A stretch of DNA of 64,000 nucleotides. Source: Myxococcales bacterium (GTDB lineage Bacteria > Myxococcota_A > Polyangia > Polyangiales > Houyiibacteriaceae). Of the stretch, positions 32,996 through 41,519 are shown in pieces (within the stretch, counting starts at the first letter, position 1; every line of letters starts with the position of its first letter). The position numbers and the translations under genes were made by a program. Under the pieces are notes generated by a model that ran no database searches, was not told the origin of the DNA, and was given only the letters and a program-made list of their open reading frames with translations. The stretch covers positions 124,001 to 188,000 of the forward strand of contig JAOTYL010000006.1 in assembly GCA_029861865.1 (NCBI GenBank). Reading direction: 5' to 3'.

Positions 32996-35215
32996 TTAGG
33001 CCGTTGCTCGCGCCGCCGGGCCTCCTGGGTGGGCACCCGCGGTCCCGGGCTGGACGGCATCTGGGCCATGGAAAGTCTGGCCCGTCCGCGCGATCTGTTC
33101 GAGAATCGGCGCGGGCGAGAATCGAGGCCCGAGCTTCTTCTCGAGCTCTCTCAGTCGGCCGAGGATCTCTTTGGCACCTACCTGGTCGACGAATCGGAAT
33201 GGGCCGCCTCGGAAAGGTGGAAAGCCAAGGCCGAACACCGCCCCCACATCGCCGTCACGCGCGCTCCGAAGAATCCCCTCGCCGAAGCAGCGGCACGCCT
33301 CGTCGACCAACCGAAGGGCGCACCGCCACGCGATGTCCTCGGCTGAGACGTTCTTATTGTCGGGGGTGACTCCGAGGACGTCGTAGACGCTCTCGTCGAC
33401 CCCCTTCTTTTTTCCGCCGTACAGGTAGAATCCGCGGCCGTTCTTGCGCCCCAAGCGGTTGTCTTTGATCAAGTTTTCCATGCCCTCGGGCCCGCTCATC
33501 CGTTCGCCGAACGCTTCGAGCATGATCACGCCAACTTTCGCGCCGACATCGATGCCGACTTCATCGGTGAGCTTGATCGGGCCGACTGGAAATCCCCAAT
33601 CGAGCATTGCCGTGTCGATCTTTTCGATCGGCACGCCTTCGGCAACCAAGTGCGCTGCCTCGTTCATCAAAGGCGAAAGAATGCGGCTGGTGTAGAACCC
33701 AACCCCGTCGTGGACGACGATGACGTGTTTGCCTTGGCGTTTTCCGAGGTCGACGCAGGTTGCAGTCACCCAATCGGCGGTCTTGTCGGTCACGATGATC
33801 TCGAGCAGAGGCATTTTGTGGACCGGCGAGAAGTAGTGCATGCCGATCACGGTTTCCGGATGCTTGCTGGCCTCGGCGATCTTGGTGATCGGCAGCGACG
33901 ATGTGTTGGACGCAAAGATCACATCGTCTTTGCCGACCTCTTCGATGTCTCGAACGATGGTCTGCTTGAGAGGAAGATCTTCGAACACGGCCTCGATGAC
34001 TACGTCAGCGTCTTGAAACCCCTCGTACCCGGTCGTAGCGGTGGTTTGCAGCGTCAATTGATCGGCTTGTCGCTCGGTGAGTCGCTTTCGTTTCACCTGG
34101 CCATCGATGATTCGACGGATGTAGCGAAGGCCCGCCAGCACGCCGTCTCTGTCGCGGTCTTTGAGTCGGACCGGGATTTTGGCCGAGGCGGTGGTGACAT
34201 ATGCGATGCCTGCGCCCATCAATCCAGCACCGAGCATTCCGACTTTGTCGATTGGGCGTGGCTTCACGCTCGGGTCGTCTACGCCGGAATCCTTCTTGAG
34301 CGCCGTCGTGGCGAAGAAGACACTCATCAGGTTTGCGGCTTCGGGTGTCGTGAGTAGCTTGCCGAAACCACGCGCTTCGGCGTCGAGCCCCGCCTCAAAT
34401 CCGCGTTCGAGCCCTGTTCTTACGATGTCGATGATGAGATCTTGCGCCGGGTAGTTCCCGCGCGTTTGCTTGTGGAGGTTCTTGCGCGCCTGGTCGAAGA
34501 GGATCTTGCGCCCCACCGGGTTCTTTGCGAGGGCGAACTCGGTGATGGCGTCTTTGTCCTTGAGTTGATCGATGAAACTGTCGCGCTTCGGCTTCTTCCC
34601 GATGCGCGCGAGCGCGAGCTCGGCAGCCGTCTCGATCAGGATCGATCGGGGCACGACGTCGTCGACCAGGCCGAGCTTGAGCGCCTTTACCGCCGGAACC
34701 TGTTTGCCGGTCAGCATCATCTCGAGCGCGGGCTGGACTCCGATCAACCGTGGCAGTCGCTGTGTGCCACCCCCGCCGGGGAGCAAGCCGAGCTGCGACT
34801 CGGGTAGCCCGAGCTTGGTCTTCGAGCTGTCGGTCGCGACCCGGGCATGACAGGCCAAGGCCACCTCGAGGCCTCCGCCGAGGGCGACGCCGTGAATCGC
34901 CGCAACCACCGGTTTCGAGAACTTCTCGATCCGGTCCATCGCGCCGTGGCCGGCCTTTGAGACGCGCTCCCCATCCTCGGCTGTCTTCACAGACTGAAGC
35001 ATGGTGATGTCCGCGCCCGCTATGAAGCTGTCCTTCTTCCCGGAGGTGAATACGACGGCCTTCACGTCGGCGTCGTTCTCGAGGGTGGTGAACACCTCGT
35101 CGAAGGTGTCTACGAAATCGCGCTTCAGCGTGTTCATCGACTCGCCGGGAAGGTCCATGCGAACCACCGCGACTCCATCGCTTCGCTTGTCGATCGTCAA
35201 TCCTTCGTGCGTCAT
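32996..35215 (-). CDS. fadJ: Fatty-acid oxidation complex alpha subunit (hydratase/dehydrogenase)
   Basis: 739 residues from ATG 35215; a longer frame starting at 35272 lies inside fadI and is rejected. The N-terminal crotonase domain has the oxyanion loop (IHGVALGGGLEVALACHARVA) and the C-terminal 3-hydroxyacyl-CoA dehydrogenase has the NAD motif GAGLMGAGIAYV and catalytic HYFSP region. It carries out enoyl-CoA hydration and 3-hydroxyacyl-CoA oxidation in beta-oxidation. The start overlaps the fadI stop by one base (TAATG), so the pair is co-translated. FadB-type isomerase extra residues are not evident. Confidence 0.93.
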   Translation of the reverse strand: MTHEGLTIDKRSDGVAVVRMDLPGESMNTLKRDFVDTFDEVFTTLENDADVKAVVFTSGKKDSFIAGADITMLQSVKTAEDGERVSKAGHGAMDRIEKFSKPVVAAIHGVALGGGLEVALACHARVATDSSKTKLGLPESQLGLLPGGGGTQRLPRLIGVQPALEMMLTGKQVPAVKALKLGLVDDVVPRSILIETAAELALARIGKKPKRDSFIDQLKDKDAITEFALAKNPVGRKILFDQARKNLHKQTRGNYPAQDLIIDIVRTGLERGFEAGLDAEARGFGKLLTTPEAANLMSVFFATTALKKDSGVDDPSVKPRPIDKVGMLGAGLMGAGIAYVTTASAKIPVRLKDRDRDGVLAGLRYIRRIIDGQVKRKRLTERQADQLTLQTTATTGYEGFQDADVVIEAVFEDLPLKQTIVRDIEEVGKDDVIFASNTSSLPITKIAEASKHPETVIGMHYFSPVHKMPLLEIIVTDKTADWVTATCVDLGKRQGKHVIVVHDGVGFYTSRILSPLMNEAAHLVAEGVPIEKIDTAMLDWGFPVGPIKLTDEVGIDVGAKVGVIMLEAFGERMSGPEGMENLIKDNRLGRKNGRGFYLYGGKKKGVDESVYDVLGVTPDNKNVSAEDIAWRCALRLVDEACRCFGEGILRSARDGDVGAVFGLGFPPFRGGPFRFVDQVGAKEILGRLRELEKKLGPRFSPAPILEQIARTGQTFHGPDAVQPGTAGAHPGGPAARATA

Positions 35216-36507
35216 TACTCTGCCTCCAAGACCATAGCTGCGCCCAAGCCACCGGCCGCGCAGGCGGTGCAAAGGGCCAGGTCTCCACCGCGTCGCTTGA
35301 GCTCACGAAGGGTCTGTGTGATCTGACGCGCGCCCGTCGCTGCAAACGGATGGCCGATCGAGATCGAGCCGCCCGTGACATTGAACTTGTCCCAATCGAT
35401 GGCGCCAATCTTTTCGGAACGCCCAAGGTGCTTTTCGGCCCATTCTTTGGATTCGAAAGCCTGGGTGTTCGAGAGGATCTGCGCCGCGAACGCCTCGTGC
35501 ATGTCGATCAGGTCGAGGTCAGATGCCTTCACCCCAGCACGATCGAGCGCGATCGGGGTTGCATAGGAAGGCCCCATCAAGAGTTGGCCCGCCGGGTCGA
35601 GCGCCGCAAAGGCGTAACTCCGAATAAAGCCGAGCACGTCGAAGCCGTGCGCTTTGGCCTTGTCCTCCCGCATCAGAACCAACGCGCTCGCGCCATCGGT
35701 GAGGGGCGAGCTATTGCCGGCCGTGACGGTGCCGTGCTTACGGTCGAAGGCGGGCTTGAGCTTGGCGTATTTGTCGATCGCCGTGTCCTTACGGATGAGG
35801 TTGTCTTCGCGAATCTCTTCTTGGAAGCGGTTTGGTACGAACACCTCCATCACCTCGTCGTCGAACTTGCCCGCGGCCCAGGCCTTGGCAGCCAGCGAGT
35901 GGCTCCGATGCGCGAACTCGTCTTGGGCTTCCCGCGTGATGTGGTTCTCCTTCGCCATCTTCTCGGCGCTCTCACCCATGGTGAGCCCCGTCGAGTACTC
36001 CTTGATGGCAGGCGGCACCGGTGCGAGGTCACGCGGCCGAAGCCCAGCAAAGGCCTGCATCCGCTCACCGATGCTACGGGCTTTCGTGGCGGCGACCAGC
36101 GCGTCGGCCAAGGGCTTCGAGACGGTGATCGGAACGTTGCTCGCGCTGTCTGCACCGCCCGCAACGCCCGTGTCGATGGCGCCGGCCATGATCGCCTCGG
36201 CGACATTGACGGTCGACTGGTAGCTCGTCGCGCATGCACGCGACACACTGTAGGCTTCGATCTCTCTCGGCATCCCGGTCGCGAGGACCACCTCTCGCGC
36301 GATGTTCGGCGCTTCGACCGAAGGGACGACCTGGCCGTAGACGACCTGTTGAATCTCGTGCGGGTCGAGGTCGATCCGTTGCAGCATTTCCGCGACGACG
36401 ATGTTGGCGAGGTCGAGGGCGCTGACCTCCCGGTAGGCGGTCCATTGCTTTGCGAACGGCGTTCGCAAGCCTGCAACGATCGCTACGCGCTTTCCATTTG
36501 ATTGCAT
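35215..36507 (-). CDS. fadI: Acetyl-CoA acyltransferase (3-ketoacyl-CoA thiolase)
   Basis: 430 residues. Thiolase catalytic residues are present: nucleophilic Cys92 in [18 protein letters not shown], the His in [16 protein letters not shown] and the second Cys in [10 protein letters not shown]. It cleaves 3-ketoacyl-CoA with CoA in beta-oxidation, with FadJ. The gene leads a fadI-fadJ operon and is divergent from moaA. The typical fadIJ order supports the assignment. Confidence 0.93.
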   Translation of the reverse strand: MQSNGKRVAIVAGLRTPFAKQWTAYREVSALDLANIVVAEMLQRIDLDPHEIQQVVYGQVVPSVEAPNIAREVVLATGMPREIEAYSVSRACATSYQSTVNVAEAIMAGAIDTGVAGGADSASNVPITVSKPLADALVAATKARSIGERMQAFAGLRPRDLAPVPPAIKEYSTGLTMGESAEKMAKENHITREAQDEFAHRSHSLAAKAWAAGKFDDEVMEVFVPNRFQEEIREDNLIRKDTAIDKYAKLKPAFDRKHGTVTAGNSSPLTDGASALVLMREDKAKAHGFDVLGFIRSYAFAALDPAGQLLMGPSYATPIALDRAGVKASDLDLIDMHEAFAAQILSNTQAFESKEWAEKHLGRSEKIGAIDWDKFNVTGGSISIGHPFAATGARQITQTLRELKRRGGDLALCTACAAGGLGAAMVLEAE

Positions 36508-36591
36508 GCGCTGAGCTCCTGAAATGAATGGGGATTCAGTCGAGCCGTGAGCGTGGATCGACCCCCGACGATGTCAAGGCGCACGGCCTCG

Positions 36592-36619
36592 TTGACCCGC
36601 TCGGAACCATCTCTACACT
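36592..36619 (+). promoter_or_regulatory. Candidate promoter of moaA, possibly leaderless
   Basis: TTGACC (36592-36597), 16 bases, TACACT (36614-36619). The -10 box ends seven bases before the ATG at 36627 and no ribosome site is visible, so transcription could begin at the start codon. Confidence 0.4.
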
Positions 36620-36626
36620 CTGCTCG

Positions 36627-37700
36627 ATGCGCCGACTGCCACTCGTAGAGAGCCGCTCTGCGGTCTATGATGACTGGCCGCCGCGTCCCGACGATTTCGA
36701 GGCGATGCCTCTCCTCCGAGACTCGCGCGACAGGCGTTACACGTATCTTCGCCTGAGCGTCACCGACCGCTGCGATCTTGCATGCGTCTACTGCATGCCC
36801 CCGAGCGGTGAGGAGGATCATGCGCTCCGGCTTGAGTTGATGACGTTCGAGGAGGCAGCCCGATTGGTCTCGGTGTTTGCGGCTGCCGGCATTCGGCGCG
36901 TTCGACTGACCGGTGGTGAGCCCCTGGTGCGCAAAGACATCGTTCGCCTGGTCGAACTCATCGACCGGCGCACCGAAGTCGAGCAACTGGTGATGACCAC
37001 CAATGCGACACGGCTCTCGGAGCTCGCGCGGCCGCTTCGCGACGCCGGGTTGTTCGGGGTGAACATTTCGATCGACACCCTCGACGCGGAGCGCTTCCAC
37101 GAGATCACGCGTGGTGGTGATTTGGGACGCGTCCTTGCGGGCATCCATGCGGCCCTCGATGTGGGCCTCGAGGTCAAGCTCAACACGGTGCCGCTTCGGG
37201 GTCGCAATGATGACGAGCTCGTCCGGATCGTGGAGTTCGCCTGGTCCCTCGGTGTGACGCCTCGTTTCATCGAGCTGATGCCGCTCGGCGAGGGCGCGAA
37301 GCTGCCGTCGAGCATGCGGATGAACGCTGATGCCGTGATCACGGCGCTTGGCGACCGGCTGTACAAAGCCACTGCGACCGGGGTCGAGGGGCACGGGCCG
37401 GCCCGCTACCTCTCGGCGAGCGACGGCTCGGGTCATCGGGTCGGGTTCATTACGCCGATCAGCAACGAGTTTTGCGACACCTGTAATCGAGTACGTGTGA
37501 CGGCACGCGGCGACATTCGCGCCTGTCTCGCTTCGAGGCGTGCGATCAACTTGAGGAACATCATGCGCGCTGGGGGGAGCGACCTGGATCTCGCATGGGC
37601 GATGGTGTGGTCGCTTTCCGGCAAGGACCGCGGGCACTACTTTCTCGATGCCGACGCGCATGAGCACGAGCACGTCGGAATGAGCTTGATCGGCGGATAG
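36627..37700 (+). CDS. moaA: GTP 3',8-cyclase (molybdenum cofactor biosynthesis)
   Basis: 357 residues from ATG 36627; an upstream in-frame start at 36528 would add a non-conserved tail and precedes the candidate promoter. Radical-SAM motif CDLACVYC (C49, C53, C56), and the C-terminal iron-sulfur set FCDTCNRVRVTARGDIRACL, plus the terminal GG needed for activity. It makes the first molybdopterin precursor from GTP with MoaC. No other moa gene is in the window. Confidence 0.95.
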   Translation: MRRLPLVESRSAVYDDWPPRPDDFEAMPLLRDSRDRRYTYLRLSVTDRCDLACVYCMPPSGEEDHALRLELMTFEEAARLVSVFAAAGIRRVRLTGGEPLVRKDIVRLVELIDRRTEVEQLVMTTNATRLSELARPLRDAGLFGVNISIDTLDAERFHEITRGGDLGRVLAGIHAALDVGLEVKLNTVPLRGRNDDELVRIVEFAWSLGVTPRFIELMPLGEGAKLPSSMRMNADAVITALGDRLYKATATGVEGHGPARYLSASDGSGHRVGFITPISNEFCDTCNRVRVTARGDIRACLASRRAINLRNIMRAGGSDLDLAWAMVWSLSGKDRGHYFLDADAHEHEHVGMSLIGG

Positions 37701-37714
37701 GCTACGGGGGGCGA

Positions 37715-38125
37715 GTGTTGAAAAGTGTGATCCTCGTATGGGCGCTGCTGTCGGCGTGCTTCGTGGCTGCCTGTTCCACCGACCCGGAACCACTACGGGT
37801 GTGGACCGCCGCCGACCACGCCCACCCTCCCGAAAATCTGGTCGACCCCACCCGCGTCCCTCAACAAGAACGACCCGATCTCACAGTCGGTGAGCTCCTC
37901 TGGCAAGGCAAGTGCGCGCGATGCCACGGGCCGACGGGGCAGGGCGGCAGAGAGGCATCGGTGAACTTCACCAGCGCAGACTGGCAGGCAAGCATGGACG
38001 ACCGCAGGATCGCCCAAACGATCGCTGCCGGGAAACCCCCCAACATGCCGTCTTTCGCCGATCTATTGAGCGGGACGCAGATCGAAGAGCTGGTCAAGCA
38101 CATCCGGGCGTTTGGGCGCAACTAG
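37715..38125 (+). CDS. c-type cytochrome lipoprotein
   Basis: 136 residues from GTG 37715. Lipoprotein signal with lipobox AAC (C20). One haem-binding motif CARCHG (C67, C70, H71) and a candidate axial Met in PNMPSF. Length and shape match small class I cytochromes. It follows moaA by 14 bases, so it may share its promoter. Its partner is unknown. Downstream of it is a 346-base non-coding, repeat-filled stretch. Confidence 0.85.
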   Translation: MLKSVILVWALLSACFVAACSTDPEPLRVWTAADHAHPPENLVDPTRVPQQERPDLTVGELLWQGKCARCHGPTGQGGREASVNFTSADWQASMDDRRIAQTIAAGKPPNMPSFADLLSGTQIEELVKHIRAFGRN

Positions 38126-38147
38126 CGCGCAACACTCTGCATCAACC

Positions 38148-38313
38148 GGTGACCGGGGCCGGGCCGCCGGCACGCCCTCGCCCGCTCAAACATCCTCGGC
38201 GGGGATGTTTAGCAGCGCTGTCGAGTCCCTGCAGCAGTCGTGGGTCGGAGAGATGGGTTGGCGCCTGCGGAACTCGCGCTCGAGGACATGCCGGCGGCCC
38301 GGCCCCGGTCACC
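38148..38313. repeat. 166-bp element with perfect 25-bp terminal inverted repeats
   Basis: The arms 38148-38172 and 38289-38313 are exact reverse complements over 25 bases (both GC-rich, beginning GGTGACCGGG on the outside). Inside, AAACATCC (38188-38195) and GGATGTTT (38203-38210) form a second perfect 8-bp hairpin. No ORF of note is inside. No target-site duplication flanks it. It could be a MITE-like miniature element or a large structured RNA. Confidence 0.7.
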
Positions 38314-38326
38314 TACTCCTCGAAGA

Positions 38327-38456
38327 CAGTGCCAGTGCTAGTGTCAGTGTGCGCGCCAGCGTCCGTGCCAGCGCCAGCGCCAGTGTCAGTGCCAGTGTCA
38401 GTGCCAGTGCCAGTGTCAGTGTCAGTGTCAGTGCCGGTGTCAGTGCCAGTGCCAGC
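38327..38456. repeat. Degenerate hexanucleotide minisatellite, locus 1
   Basis: About 21 tandem units of a six-base motif (consensus CAGTGY, with GCC, GTC and GCG variants) run from 38327 to 38456, ending just before the minus-strand gene end at 38472. Unit length is two codons, so one frame would read as Val-Pro/Ser repeats, but no gene is supported. Confidence 0.85.
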
Positions 38457-38471
38457 GAGCCTCGGTGAGGT

Positions 38472-38828
38472 CTAAACGTCCGCGGCCTGCTGGCACTCTA
38501 GGCAAAACGGTGCCTCGGGTTTGGCGCACAGGCGCCGGTAGCCGATCGGTTCTTCGCACTTGCGGCATAGACCATACTCACCGCGGTCGAAGATGGAGAG
38601 GGCGACCTTGCATTGGGTCAGGCGAAGTTGGGCTTTTTCGCGCGTGGCTTTTGCCATGGCTTGTTGCTGCATCGCGTCCATGCGCGATAGCCGGCCCACC
38701 GTGCTCTGATCGAGCACCACCGGATCTGCCGAGTCCGCGTTGGCGCGCAGGGTGTTTTCGAGCTCGGCGACCAGCTCGACCAGCTGCTCCCGCAAGGTTT
38801 CGGCTTGCTTGTCGGAAAGTTCTTCCAT
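38472..38828 (-). CDS. DksA/TraR-family zinc-finger protein
   Basis: 118 residues. Coiled-coil N-terminal helices (residues about 5-70), then a C4 zinc finger: [26 protein letters not shown], given here only as its first 20 residues' pattern CxxC...CxxC. Such proteins bind the RNA polymerase secondary channel and alter promoter response, with or without ppGpp. The acidic tip pair DxxDA typical of DksA proper is present as [10 protein letters not shown], which is less clear, so TraR-like is safer. It ends next to the repeat at 38456. Confidence 0.8.
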   Translation of the reverse strand: MEELSDKQAETLREQLVELVAELENTLRANADSADPVVLDQSTVGRLSRMDAMQQQAMAKATREKAQLRLTQCKVALSIFDRGEYGLCRKCEEPIGYRRLCAKPEAPFCLECQQAADV

Positions 38829-38957
38829 GCCGCAAGGCCGATAGTAACTTAGGCGTAGGAAACGCGCGTCGGCTGTTTTCAGCGTCTCGTCAAAGTGCCG
38901 GGCATTCGTCGAGCGAAATTTAGGGACAAACGAGGCTTGTCTGTGTAGGTTTCGCTT

Positions 38958-39956
38958 ATGACGCGCACGAAGAGCTGTCTATTAGTCGTTAGCCTCCTCG
39001 TCTCAGCGTGCGGTGATACCAACACGACCCTCGTCGAGTCGGATGTCGAATGCGGCGCCGGCACCCATCTCGAAGGTCAGCTTTGTGTGCCCGACGAATC
39101 GCTCACTTGTGGCGAAGGCACCCGACAAGTGGGGGACGAATGCGTTCCAGATGAGCGGGAGGCGCCGCAAAGCCGTTACGAAGTTCGGGTCGCCGCCACG
39201 GAGATCTCTTCGGACGGGTATTCGAAGCTGCCTGTGTTTGCGATCGGTACCCTCGCCGACGGGACACCGTCTCAAGAGAACGTTCTGTTCGGCGTGTCGA
39301 GTCCAGGGTTCGGTACGTTTACCGACTCCGTCCGGAAGCTTTCCAACACGGGGGCGACGACCTTCTACACCGCTTGCAACTCGGCCATCTTCCCGGGATG
39401 CGATGGGCCGTTTCAGATCACGCTCGCCCTCGCCAACGCTCCTGAGAGCGTCGTCGCGATGTCTCAGGAGATTCGTCTCGTCGCGCCCGAAGGCGTCGGG
39501 TCCATGGCCGGCTGCGCGGGTGGAGGCAGCGTCCTTTTCCTCGACGGCGATGAGGGAGATTGGGTTCACCCGTGGATCGACACGATCGTCGACACGACTT
39601 GGTCGGTCACCGTGAACCCTGAAGGCGAGCCGGACTTGATCGACTTCTTCTTACGGCCCACCGACCCAGACCAGGGCTCCTCGTGGAACCTGGAGTTCTC
39701 CTCTCAAGAGCTGGGGCAGCCACTGCAGCCTCAGGTCTACGGCGACGCGCAACGCTTTCCATTCGAGGACTTAGGCCGTCCCGGTTTCAACATGTCTGGT
39801 GACGGTCGTGGCTGCAATCAGCTCTGCGCCCGCTATCAGATCCACGAGCTCGAAGTGAATGGCGCTCAGCTCCAGCGATTCGCGGCCACATTCGAGCAGA
39901 ATTGCGAGTGTGGGTCTTCGACGCTTCGTGGTTGCGTCTACTACGAAGCGCTCTAG
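38958..39956 (+). CDS. Lipoprotein with EGF-like Cys cluster
   Basis: 332 residues. Lipobox VSAC (C about 18). Residues about 25-65 hold six cysteines in a pattern such as [33 protein letters not shown], an EGF/TIL-like pair (shown here as 20-residue excerpts only). The rest is beta-rich, with more Cys near the end (GCNQLC, NCECGSS, GC). It looks like an exported structural or binding protein. No family is recognised. It ends by overlapping the convergent oxidase pseudogene by four bases. Confidence 0.5.
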   Translation: MTRTKSCLLVVSLLVSACGDTNTTLVESDVECGAGTHLEGQLCVPDESLTCGEGTRQVGDECVPDEREAPQSRYEVRVAATEISSDGYSKLPVFAIGTLADGTPSQENVLFGVSSPGFGTFTDSVRKLSNTGATTFYTACNSAIFPGCDGPFQITLALANAPESVVAMSQEIRLVAPEGVGSMAGCAGGGSVLFLDGDEGDWVHPWIDTIVDTTWSVTVNPEGEPDLIDFFLRPTDPDQGSSWNLEFSSQELGQPLQPQVYGDAQRFPFEDLGRPGFNMSGDGRGCNQLCARYQIHELEVNGAQLQRFAATFEQNCECGSSTLRGCVYYEAL

Positions 39957-40780
39957 CGCAACTTCGATGCGATCAGGTCGGCGCTGATGTCGGCAATCGT
40001 CGGGCAGCCTGCTAGGGCCATGGCGAGGTCGGAGTTTCGTCGCCGACCTCGCTGGCAACGTCGGGCGTCGTCGGCCCGGACGATGCCTTTGACCAGCACC
40101 GGCATGGGAGAGATCGAGCGCAGCCAATCCAAGTCTTTCCAGGAGAGGGAGGCGTCGAGCAGTCGCGCAAAATAGGCCGCCAGACCCGAGTCGCCCTCGG
40201 CGGCGTCCACCCGTGCATAGCCGTCGGCAAGCATGTTCTCGATCCCCATCCCCTCCGGCAACGCGAAACCAGTCTGGATATCTCGCTCCCGACGACCGAG
40301 CAGCGGCGCGTCGACCGTGAGCACCAGAGCCTTGCAGCCCGCCGCGTGCACGCGCTGCACCAGCGCCTCGGTCGCACCACGGTCTCGGTAGACGTAGAGT
40401 TGAAACCAGATGTCGCGCTCGGCCGCGGACACGACCTCTTCGACTCCGGTCGTGCTCAGGGTGCTCAGGACCATCGTCGTTCCGGCCGTGGTTGCGGCGC
40501 GAGCGGTGGCGACTTCGCCGTCCAAATGCGCGAGCTTGTGAAAGGCGGTCGGCGCAACCAACACCGGGAGCTCGAGCTCGCTGCCCAACACGGTCGTCGA
40601 GAGGTTGCGCCGACTGACGTCGACGAGCACTCGGTAGCGGAGGGCGATGTCCTGATACGCGTTCCGGTTGCGGCGCAAGGTGACCTCGTCGTCGGCCCCA
40701 CCGTAGTAGTAACCCCAGGTCATCTCCGACAGCTCACGCTTGGCAAGCGTCTCGAGCGCCATCAGGTTGAGCGCATCCAC
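39953..40780 (-). pseudogene. FMN-dependent alpha-hydroxy-acid oxidase with internal deletion
   Basis: The 275-residue frame matches glycolate oxidase/lactate 2-monooxygenase-type enzymes from residue 1 to about 240 (MTWGYYYGGADDEVTLRRNR, PVLVAPTAFHKLAHLDGE, FQLYVYRDRG, LTVDAPLLGRRERDIQTGF, MPVLVKGIVRADDARR). It then jumps to the family's C-terminal end (DLAMALAGCPTIADI). About 80-95 residues that should lie between, including the catalytic His (SNHGGRQLD) and the FMN-phosphate loop (GGIRxGTDxxKALALGAxAV), are missing. A perfect 10-bp inverted repeat with a 10-base loop (40023-40052) sits exactly at the junction. The gene is in frame but cannot be an active oxidase. Confidence 0.8.
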
Positions 40781-40825
40781 GGGAGGCGAGTCTAGACCAC
40801 CCTCCCGGGGGTGACTAGCGACCTC

Positions 40826-40854
40826 ACACTGACACTGGCACTGACACTGGCACT
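40826..40854. repeat. Degenerate hexanucleotide minisatellite, locus 2 (reverse orientation)
   Basis: Five units of the same six-base motif in reverse orientation (ACTGACACTGGCACTGACAC) end at 40854, touching the stop of the minus-strand gene 40853-41245. Confidence 0.8.
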
Positions 40855-41245
40855 ACGGTGCTTCGTCGATCATGCCGTCGCAGTCTTCGTCGACTGGGGT
40901 TTGTCCCGGCGGCGTATCAACCTCGGGGGTTGGCACGACTTCTCCGATACACGCGCCCCAGTCCGTGCCCTCTGCGTTGCAGGTTTCTGAGCCGATTGTG
41001 CAAGCGCCCATGGTTTCGGTACCAGCTGGACCCGTGTAGCAATCGCGCATCGAACCCGGGTCGCAATCGGTGGTTGAGCTACCACCGACACCACCGTTTC
41101 CGCCGCCGTCGACACCACCGCTTCCGCCGTCGACGCCACCATTTCCACCGGGGCCGCCACCCTGACCGTCAGTCCCGCCACCACCTTTACAGGCCAAGGC
41201 CAGGATGCACAGGCACAAGCAGCATAGTCGAGGCAATTGTCGCAT
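40853..41245 (-). CDS. Gly-rich lipoprotein with MopE-like motif
   Basis: 130 residues. Lipobox LALAC near residue 19. A Gly-rich linker of about 40 residues (GGNGGVDGGSGGVDGGGNGG) follows. The C-terminal half has four Cys in a MopE-like metal-binding arrangement, ending DEDCDGMIDEAP. The same DCDG motif is in the lipoprotein at 137-778. It is probably an exported, metal-binding or structural protein. The gene is separated from the pseudogene by the hexanucleotide repeat. Confidence 0.6.
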   Translation of the reverse strand: MRQLPRLCCLCLCILALACKGGGGTDGQGGGPGGNGGVDGGSGGVDGGGNGGVGGSSTTDCDPGSMRDCYTGPAGTETMGACTIGSETCNAEGTDWGACIGEVVPTPEVDTPPGQTPVDEDCDGMIDEAP

Positions 41246-41326
41246 GGCAGGACTATAGGTGGAGACCTTGTCTGCGCCTGAAAAGTTGGGTACTCGCCGC
41301 GGTCGAGCGAACCTCGCGGGCCCGGG

Positions 41327-41473
41327 CTATTCGGCGGCTTCGCCGCAGGTGCACCCATCGTGGCCGCAGGATTGGCCTTGGGCACACTCCGTACTGCAGT
41401 AGCGTTTGCCGTCCTGCTCGACGTAGTTTTCCGAGACGTCGCAGTGGCATCCCTCGTGAGCACACGTGTCCAT
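41327..41473 (-). CDS. Bacterial metallothionein
   Basis: 48 residues: nine Cys in 48 with the pattern CAHEGCHCDV...YCSTECAQG...CGHDGCTCG, matching prokaryotic metallothioneins of the SmtA/BmtA type that bind zinc, cadmium or copper. ATG at 41471-41473 is preceded by a perfect AAGGAGG ribosome site. It is shorter than 60 residues and easily missed. The start codon shares bases with the possible ATG of the divergent methyltransferase, so the two promoters must overlap. Confidence 0.85.
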   Translation of the reverse strand: MDTCAHEGCHCDVSENYVEQDGKRYCSTECAQGQSCGHDGCTCGEAAE

Positions 41474-41519
41474 GGAAACCTCCTTGGCCGCGCAATCGCG
41501 CTGGACGTACTATGTGCCG

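Noticed and set aside
35350-36501. 383-codon plus-strand frame opposite fadI
   Set aside because: Antisense shadow of a high-GC gene; no recognisable motif.
38148-38313. Integron attC site
   Set aside because: Arms are long and perfect but lack the GTTRRRY and RYYYAAC core sites; no integrase nearby.
38327-38456. Possible CRISPR array
   Set aside because: Period is six bases, with no spacers and no cas genes; it is a minisatellite.
37912-38475. Frame giving a Val-Pro/Ser repeat protein through the minisatellite
   Set aside because: It overlaps the cytochrome c gene in another frame and only reflects the hexanucleotide repeat.
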